Shown here one piece after another: positions 1 to 3,974 of a stretch of 6,422 bases of DNA. A program made the position numbers and the translations under genes. The notes under the pieces are model-generated. The model made no database searches. It was not told the DNA's origin and was given only the letters and a program-made list of their open reading frames with translations. Origin of the DNA: Bacteriovoracaceae bacterium (GTDB taxonomy: Bacteria > Bdellovibrionota > UBA1018); assembly GCA_023250755.1 (NCBI GenBank), contig JAHFAC010000100.1, forward strand, positions 1 through 6,422. The letters are read 5' to 3'. Numbering within the stretch: position 1 is the first letter of the stretch; each line of letters starts with the position of its first letter.

Positions 1-459
1 AGCTGGACGGATGTGAAAGAGTTTATTCGAGAGCTTAATAAACAAGATCCCGATCACACGTATCGACTCCCCACTGAGGCCGAGTGGGAGGAAGCAGCCC
101 GAGGAGGAACCGAAACGGAATATCCCTTTGGAAATGACGGAGGTCAGCTTAAAAAATACGGATGGTACCGTGAAAATTCAGGAGGTAAAACACAGCCTAT
201 AGCAGCCCTGAGGCCTAACCCCTATGAACTTCATGATACTTTGGGAAATGTTTGGGAGTGGGTGGAGGATCAGGATGGGGATCTGGCCCAGACTCCAGTA
301 ACGGACCCCCTAGGTGCTTTACAGGGTGCGAACCGGGTTATGCGAGGTGGTGGATGGGGCAACTACGCACCGCTTTTGTGCTCAAACGGCCGCAGCAAAA
401 GCCCTCCCAGTAATCCCAATTTTGTTGTTGGCTTCCGGTTAGTAAGAACCCCAAAATAG
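1..459 (+). CDS. SUMF1/FGE-sulfatase-domain protein, C-terminal part
   Basis: This is the C-terminal 152 residues of a protein with the formylglycine-generating-enzyme (SUMF1, FGE-sulfatase) fold. The frame is open to the left edge, so the true start lies outside the window; the GTG at 13 is in frame but inside the domain. Family hallmarks appear in order: RLPTEAEWEEAARGG (residues 22-36 of the fragment), NPYELHDTLGNVWEWVED, VMRGGGWG, and the terminal VGFRLVR. Genuine aerobic FGE enzymes use a pair of cysteines shortly after the RGGS motif to oxidise a sulfatase cysteine. Here that segment holds only one cysteine (LLCSNGRS) and no C-x4-C pair, so sulfatase activation is unlikely. Other members of this fold are non-catalytic or ligand-binding, or serve in different oxidations; which applies here cannot be told. 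Any N-terminal signal peptide or partner domain is out of view. No sulfatase gene lies in the window. Confidence 0.88.
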   Translation, partial: SWTDVKEFIRELNKQDPDHTYRLPTEAEWEEAARGGTETEYPFGNDGGQLKKYGWYRENSGGKTQPIAALRPNPYELHDTLGNVWEWVEDQDGDLAQTPVTDPLGALQGANRVMRGGGWGNYAPLLCSNGRSKSPPSNPNFVVGFRLVRTPK

Positions 460-494
460 TTCTTGGACTCAGATTGCATGAGGTGGACAGCTGT

Positions 495-518
495 TCTTCG
501 GTAATTCGTGACTGAAGA
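495..518 (+). other. possible weak RNA hairpin between genes
   Basis: In the 84-base gap between the FGE-like gene and the antiporter gene, TCTTCGGT (495-502) can pair with ACTGAAGA (511-518). This gives an 8-bp stem with one G-U pair and an 8-base loop. No run of T follows, so it is not a convincing intrinsic terminator. No clear promoter was found in this gap. Confidence 0.25.
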
Positions 519-543
519 CCCCATTCCCGGTACCTTCTAAGGC

Positions 544-1644
544 ATGTCCCCCACCCCACAAGAAGCCGTAGGAACTCTCTTTTTTATTTTGGCTGTCCTC
601 CATACATTCTTAGTTAAACGCCTTCAACACCTGTCGTTCCACCTTCTCGGAAAGGTGGAGTTCGTTTTTGTTTTTTGGGCGGGGATTTATGGACTCCTGC
701 TCTTTCCGCTCATCGGTAGGGGAGAGACCGTATTGTTTTTTAGGCACTTGAGTTTTCGTGAGCCCCTTTTTGTTTTTGCAATGATGACAGTTTGTTCAAC
801 ACGGCCCGTTCTTCATCTCTCAAGGGTTTTGATCCATAAGATCAGCACAACCCTTCCTCTGAAACCCTCTCTTGCCGAATATTTTTCACTTCTCACCCTA
901 GGTCCCCTTCTCGGAAGCCTGATCACCGAACCCGCAGCCATCACCGTCACGGCACTCTTATTGCGAGATTCTTTTTTTCAACCTCGATTCTCGACTCGCT
1001 TCAAGTACATCACGCTGGCCCTCTTGCTCGTTAATATTTCCATTGGAGGTACGCTCACTCCCTTCGCCGCGCCCCCCCTAGTCATGGTCGCACGCTCTTG
1101 GGGATGGGATCTGGGCTGGACCTTTACTCATTTAGGATTGAAATCCGCCACGGCTGTGCTGATCAATACGGTTTTAGCGATTTTTTTTCTGCGGCGAGAA
1201 CTCACGCAATCCCCGCCTTCCCACTTCTCTCATAAACTCAAAAACGCATGTCATTTTCAGGAAGGAATTGGAGTCGCTCTGTTTTTGTGCGGATTAGTCA
1301 TACTTGGAGCCCCGCAACGGTGGTGGCTTGAGCCTCTGCTGGGCTCACTCAAAGAGACTTCTCTTTTTTTGGGCGCGACTTTTCTGACTGCATTCTTAGA
1401 CAACGCAGCCCTGACTTATTTAGGCACGCAAGTCCAGGGATTGGCTGATTCATTGAAATACGCTCTCGTCGCAGGTGCCGTTGCAGGAGGAGGCCTCACC
1501 GTCATTGCAAACGCTCCCAACCCTGCTGCATTTGCCATCTTGAATGAAAAATTTGGCAAAGAAGGGATCAGCCCGCTCGGGCTTTTCGTAGCCGCCCTTC
1601 CCCCCACCCTGATTGCGATGCTCTGTCTCTGGGGATTTGCTTAG
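544..1644 (+). CDS. putative Na+/H+ antiporter, ion-transporter superfamily
   Basis: A 366-residue integral inner-membrane protein with about ten hydrophobic segments (for example residues 11-25, 40-60, 116-140, 157-182, 200-217, 240-256, 273-292, 304-330 and 345-365). It carries two related signature blocks typical of NhaD/ArsB-like ion transporters: GSLITEPAA (124-132) with NISIGGTLTPFAAPP (164-178), and TAFLDNAALTYLGT (282-295) with AGGGLTVIANAPNPAAFAI (314-332). The paired arrangement, an acidic or Asn motif followed by a Gly-rich loop with PN or P-rich residues, suggests an inverted repeat of two halves. It best matches the family annotated as 'putative Na+/H+ antiporter' (PF07399 as I recall it); substrate and ion specificity cannot be read from the sequence. 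ATG 544 is the first start after an in-frame TAA at 538. Its Shine-Dalgarno is poor (AAGG only one base away), so translation may be weak. It includes a C7 run at 1072-1078 and a T8 run at 1181-1188. Confidence 0.75.
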   Translation: MSPTPQEAVGTLFFILAVLHTFLVKRLQHLSFHLLGKVEFVFVFWAGIYGLLLFPLIGRGETVLFFRHLSFREPLFVFAMMTVCSTRPVLHLSRVLIHKISTTLPLKPSLAEYFSLLTLGPLLGSLITEPAAITVTALLLRDSFFQPRFSTRFKYITLALLLVNISIGGTLTPFAAPPLVMVARSWGWDLGWTFTHLGLKSATAVLINTVLAIFFLRRELTQSPPSHFSHKLKNACHFQEGIGVALFLCGLVILGAPQRWWLEPLLGSLKETSLFLGATFLTAFLDNAALTYLGTQVQGLADSLKYALVAGAVAGGGLTVIANAPNPAAFAILNEKFGKEGISPLGLFVAALPPTLIAMLCLWGFA

Positions 1645-1647
1645 AGT

Positions 1648-1677
1648 GAGCGAAAGAAGGAGCATAGACTTTCGTTT
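1648..1677 (+). other. possible hairpin after antiporter gene
   Basis: Just after the antiporter stop, CGAAAG (1651-1656) can pair with CTTTCG (1669-1674). The stem can be extended by weaker G-U and A-T pairs to 1648/1677, with a 12-base loop. The downstream bases are TTTCTC rather than a proper T run. It is at most a weak terminator and may be chance. Confidence 0.25.
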
Positions 1678-1718
1678 CTCAGAGACAAATCCTTTGATGT
1701 TCTGCTAAGCCACAGAGC

Positions 1719-2570
1719 ATGTGGCCTTCGTTTCAAACTCGCGTTTCTGGAAAATGGGTTCTCGCCGGAGAACATTCTGTACTCCACGGAGCAACCGCCA
1801 TTGCGCTGCCCCACCCCGAGTTCACACTCAACCTCAGTTTTCAACCCAGCTCAACCGAACTCTCCGTTGAACCCAAGAGCTCTCACACCATGATTTCCGA
1901 TCTTTTTCGCGCTGTAGAAGACGAGCGAGCCCTCGATGATCTGCCCATTTCTAAACCAGAAGGAACTCTCCACCTGAGCAGCACCATCCCGATGGGTGCA
2001 GGACTGGGGTCCTCCGCAGCGCTTTGCGTAGCACTCACCCGCTGGATGGCCGAACCCCTTTCGATTTCCTCTCAAGATTTTTTTGAATTCGCTCGCAGGC
2101 TGGAGCACCGCTTTCACGGACGATCCAGCGGAATGGATATCGCTGTGATTTTAGAGAATGAAGCAATCTCATTTAACCTTGAAAAGGGATCTCTCCCCCT
2201 AGGAATACGCACCCTCCCCCGCTTCACCTTTCATGACACGGGTTTGAGAAAACGGACCAGCGACGCTGTTTTTCAAGTTGAGAACTTCCGCGAAGAAAAA
2301 CCTTGGCTCGCCTTGCAAACCGACGAAGCCATGAGCTCAGCAGCACGTTTTGGAATTGAGGGACTTGAGCGCTATCACCTAGGAGACGCTGACGCAGGAC
2401 TTCGACTGATCGCAAACGCGATGAGCCAGGCACAGGAATGCTTTTATACCTGGGGATTGATTCCGCGTGAGATCAAAAACTTAGAAGAAGACCTCCGTGC
2501 TCAGGGTGCGCTTGGGGTCAAGATCACGGGCGCAGGGGGTGGAGGATTTCTTGTAGCCCTTTGGAAATAA
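1719..2570 (+). CDS. mvk: mevalonate kinase (GHMP kinase family)
   Basis: A cytosolic kinase expected to phosphorylate (R)-mevalonate with ATP, a step of the mevalonate route to isopentenyl diphosphate. All three GHMP motifs are visible in 283 residues. The N-terminal GKWVLAGEHSVLHG (11-24) contains Lys12 and the GEH triplet. The ATP loop is IPMGAGLGSSAA (90-101), and the C-terminal glycine loop is KITGAGGGGFLVAL (268-281). Asp140 in HGRSSGMDIAV matches the catalytic aspartate of the family's PSGxDN block, and FHDTGLRKRTSDAV matches the DTGxxxxT segment of mevalonate kinases. GEH, rather than the GEY usual in phosphomevalonate kinases, favours this assignment over other GHMP kinases. It is somewhat short for the family (usually about 300 residues or more), with a short region between motifs 1 and 2. 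ATG 1719 is the first start after an in-frame TGA at 1695, although its ribosome site is weak. No other mevalonate-pathway gene is in view. Confidence 0.85.
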   Translation: MWPSFQTRVSGKWVLAGEHSVLHGATAIALPHPEFTLNLSFQPSSTELSVEPKSSHTMISDLFRAVEDERALDDLPISKPEGTLHLSSTIPMGAGLGSSAALCVALTRWMAEPLSISSQDFFEFARRLEHRFHGRSSGMDIAVILENEAISFNLEKGSLPLGIRTLPRFTFHDTGLRKRTSDAVFQVENFREEKPWLALQTDEAMSSAARFGIEGLERYHLGDADAGLRLIANAMSQAQECFYTWGLIPREIKNLEEDLRAQGALGVKITGAGGGGFLVALWK

Positions 2571-2582
2571 GGCCCAAAAAGG

Positions 2583-2611
2583 TTGACTCCCCTGAGTGGT
2601 CCCCATATATA
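2583..2611 (+). promoter_or_regulatory. sigma70-type promoter of the rpsU operon
   Basis: A -35 box TTGACT (2583-2588, five of six consensus bases) is separated by exactly 17 bp from a -10 box TATATA (2606-2611, four of six). Transcription would start near 2617-2619, giving a leader of about 30 bases before rpsU. It is the only convincing promoter seen upstream of the five-gene operon. It starts 13 bases after the mevalonate kinase stop, separating the two transcription units. Confidence 0.72.
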
Positions 2612-2616
2612 GGGGA
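2600..2616. repeat. palindrome over the rpsU -10 box
   Basis: TCCCC (2600-2604) and GGGGA (2612-2616) form perfect 5-bp inverted arms around ATATATA, so the -10 element sits in the centre of the palindrome. A second small palindrome, ACTC-N4-GAGT (2586-2597), overlaps the end of the -35 box. The geometry would suit an operator for a dimeric repressor, but the arms are short and low in complexity, and no regulator is known from this window. Confidence 0.35.
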
Positions 2617-2635
2617 GGTCCAAGAAGACATCGAG

Positions 2636-2645
2636 AGGAGGTGAT
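2636..2645 (+). promoter_or_regulatory. near-ideal Shine-Dalgarno of rpsU
   Basis: AGGAGGTGAT matches the usual complement of the 16S rRNA 3' end over ten bases, with the GGAGG core 7 bases before ATG 2649. This is far stronger than any other ribosome site in the window, in keeping with a highly expressed ribosomal protein gene. It fixes the rpsU start. Confidence 0.85.
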
Positions 2646-2648
2646 ACT

Positions 2649-2849
2649 ATGCCGGGAATCATGATCCGCGAGGGTGACTCATTTGAAGCCGCCCTTAAAA
2701 AATTTAAAAAACAGTGTGAAAAAGCCGGCATCCTTTCGGAAGTGCGCAAACGCGAAGCCTATGAAAAACCATCCGTAAAACGCAAAAAGAAGGCTGCCGC
2801 CGCTCGAAAACGCCTGACGAAAAAAGGCCGCCCCTCCTTTCGGGGCTAA
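2649..2849 (+). CDS. rpsU: 30S ribosomal protein S21
   Basis: A 66-residue, strongly basic protein of the small ribosomal subunit; in well-studied bacteria S21 helps the 30S subunit pair with messenger RNA during initiation. The family pattern is clear: [20 protein letters not shown] at the N terminus, then [25 protein letters not shown] (residues 20-44), ending in a Lys/Arg-rich tail ([16 protein letters not shown]). It is slightly shorter than the 71 residues of the enterobacterial protein. The start at 2649 is set by the exceptional Shine-Dalgarno and by homology of the MPxIxxRE opening; the ATG at 2661 would cut the conserved start. It is the first gene of the macromolecular synthesis operon, 17 bases before yqeY. 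The last codons contain a small hairpin (2830-2846), and the leader overlaps the promoter described at 2583-2611. Confidence 0.97.
   Translation: MPGIMIREGDSFEAALKKFKKQCEKAGILSEVRKREAYEKPSVKRKKKAAAARKRLTKKGRPSFRG
2830..2846 (+). other. small GC-rich hairpin at the rpsU 3' end
   Basis: GCCCC (2830-2834) and GGGGC (2842-2846) form a 5-bp stem with a TCCTTTC loop that ends directly before the rpsU stop codon. No T run follows, so it is not a standard terminator. It could slow polymerase, protect the rpsU 3' end or partly attenuate the downstream genes, as differential expression within such operons is known elsewhere. It could also be chance in GC-rich codons. Confidence 0.3.
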
Positions 2850-2866
2850 GCTGTAAGGGAATTCAA

Positions 2867-3319
2867 ATGGCAACGATCAAAGAACGCCTTTCTGAGGGCA
2901 TGAAAGCCTCCATGAAGTCAGGTGACAAAGCCACTCTTGCCTTCACCCGAAATCTTCATGCCGCCATCCGCAAGAAAGAAATCGATGACCGAGTGGATCT
3001 GGACGATTCAGGTGTTCAGAAAATCATCTCAACCCTGTTGAAACAACGGCAGGACTCGATTGAGCAATTTCGCCAAGGCGGAAGAGAAGACCTGGTTGCA
3101 AAAGAAGAGGCGGAATTCAAATTCCTCCAAAACTTCATGCCTACCCAACTCAGTGAGGCTGAGATCAAGGACATGGTCCAAGCGGCTGTCTCCGAAACTC
3201 AAGCGACAAGTGCCAAGGACATGGGTAAAGTGATGAAAGTCTTGATGCCTAAAGTTCAGGGTCGTGCCGATGGAAAACTGCTCAATCAATGGGTTAAAGA
3301 GAAACTCGGAGGCACTTAA
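2867..3319 (+). CDS. yqeY: GatB/YqeY domain-containing protein
   Basis: A 150-residue cytosolic protein matching the YqeY family over its whole usual length (about 147-150 residues). The family shares the tRNA-binding helical domain found at the C terminus of GatB, the amidotransferase that makes Gln-tRNA or Asn-tRNA; the role of the stand-alone protein is not settled. Visible hallmarks are KERLSEGMKASMKSGDK (residues 5-21), KQRQDSIEQFRQGGREDL (59-76), FLQNFMPTQLSEAEI (86-100), and the C-terminal KDMGKVMKVLMPKVQGRADG (117-136). ATG 2867 has a ribosome site AAGGGA (2855-2860) six bases upstream. It lies between rpsU and mpg, and its last 50 bases overlap the chosen start of mpg. A yqeY beside rpsU and dnaG recurs in several bacterial groups. 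Confidence 0.95.
   Translation: MATIKERLSEGMKASMKSGDKATLAFTRNLHAAIRKKEIDDRVDLDDSGVQKIISTLLKQRQDSIEQFRQGGREDLVAKEEAEFKFLQNFMPTQLSEAEIKDMVQAAVSETQATSAKDMGKVMKVLMPKVQGRADGKLLNQWVKEKLGGT
3258..3261 (+). promoter_or_regulatory. candidate ribosome site of mpg inside yqeY
   Basis: AGGG lies 8 bases before ATG 3270, within the yqeY coding sequence. It is modest but at suitable spacing, and it favours ATG 3270 over GTG 3264 (only two bases away from AGGG). It implies coupled translation of the two genes. Confidence 0.45.
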
Positions 3320-3974
3320 AGGCCTCCGGGGTTCAAAACTAGGACTCAGCCTAGTTTCTCAGACATTTTTCTCGGGAGAAACGGTCCAAGTGGTCCAAGA
3401 TCTCTTGGGTAAGCTTCTGATTGCCCGCTCTCGCCCTGAGGAGCCCTTTGAGAATCCACGAGCAGGAGTCACTATTGGCCGAATTGTTGAGACTGAAGCC
3501 TATCATGGCAATGATCCCGCCTGTCACGCAGCTCACGGCAAAACTCCGCGATGTGCCATTATGTTTGATGAACCTGGGATCGCCTATGTCTATTTCATTT
3601 ACGGAATGTACGAAATGCTCAACTTCGTAACCGAACGCAGAGGCTATCCAGGCGCCGTCCTGATCCGTGGACTTGAACCGATCGAAGGACAAGAATTAAT
3701 GAAACGTCGCTTGGGTTATCAACCCGGAACCAATGGTCCAGGTAAACTTTGCCGTGCGATGGGAATTCGACTCAAAGACAAAGGAGAATCCCTGATGGGA
3801 CCCCGCCTTTTTGTGGCGGACGACGGTTTTATTCCAGAAAAAATTCTTTCTTCTCCGCGAGTCGGAATCAGTGCAGGACATGAATTCAACTGGCGATTTT
3901 TTATTTCAGAAAATCCATTTGTCAGTAAAGTCCCACAAAATAAGAAGGCTCGAGGAATCCCCAGCCATGGCTAA
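3270..3974 (+). CDS. mpg: 3-methyladenine DNA glycosylase (AAG/MPG type)
   Basis: A 234-residue base-excision repair enzyme that should remove alkylated purines such as 3-methyladenine, and possibly hypoxanthine, from DNA. It matches the AAG/MPG fold throughout: FFSGETVQVVQDLLGKLLI, then GRIVETEAY, where the second Glu (residue 76) is the expected catalytic base and Tyr78 the expected stacking residue. DPACHA (His86), AYVYFIYGMYEMLN (Asn118), LIRGLEP (Arg133), NGPGKLCRAMGI and SPRVGISAGHEFNWRFFI follow. The usual TPRN is TPRC here. The start is uncertain. No ATG, GTG or TTG occurs in frame between ATG 3270 and the conserved FF (residues 33-34), so the gene must begin inside yqeY, at ATG 3270 or GTG 3264, giving an unusually long, unconserved N-terminal stretch of about 30 residues. 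Its end overlaps dnaG by 8 bases. A repair gene inside this operon is unusual. Confidence 0.92.
   Translation: MENCSINGLKRNSEALKGLRGSKLGLSLVSQTFFSGETVQVVQDLLGKLLIARSRPEEPFENPRAGVTIGRIVETEAYHGNDPACHAAHGKTPRCAIMFDEPGIAYVYFIYGMYEMLNFVTERRGYPGAVLIRGLEPIEGQELMKRRLGYQPGTNGPGKLCRAMGIRLKDKGESLMGPRLFVADDGFIPEKILSSPRVGISAGHEFNWRFFISENPFVSKVPQNKKARGIPSHG
3336..3357. repeat. perfect 8-bp inverted repeat after yqeY
   Basis: AAACTAGG (3336-3343) and CCTAGTTT (3350-3357) are perfect inverted arms around a 6-base loop (ACTCAG), 16 bases beyond the yqeY stop. In RNA this forms a stable 8-bp stem ending in three U, followed by CTCAGAC and then a TTTTT at 3365-3369. It lies in the poorly conserved N-terminal part of mpg. 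It could be a weak terminator or attenuator, an RNA processing site, or a protein-binding palindrome. Confidence 0.6.
3952..3956 (+). promoter_or_regulatory. ribosome site of dnaG
   Basis: GAGGA lies 10 bases before ATG 3967, inside the 3' end of mpg. It supports the dnaG start at 3967 rather than the longer in-frame extension back to GTG 3811, which would run deep inside mpg. Confidence 0.6.

Noticed and set aside
338..559. 73-codon minus-strand open frame across the FGE-like gene end and the gap
   Set aside because: Mostly antisense to conserved FGE-fold sequence, with no family likeness or supporting start signal.
3321..3369. Clear-cut Rho-independent terminator after yqeY
   Set aside because: The inverted repeat is perfect but AT-rich at its base, the T run is interrupted and displaced, and the sequence lies in the open mpg frame. 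It is kept as a repeat only.
3351..3692. 113-codon minus-strand open frame opposite mpg
   Set aside because: The + strand encodes every conserved AAG/MPG motif over this span; the antisense frame has no recognisable features and no ribosome site of note.
3811..3966. 52-codon upstream in-frame extension of dnaG beginning at GTG 3811
   Set aside because: It lies entirely within the conserved C-terminal part of mpg, in another frame, and the normal primase N terminus with a ribosome site starts at ATG 3967.
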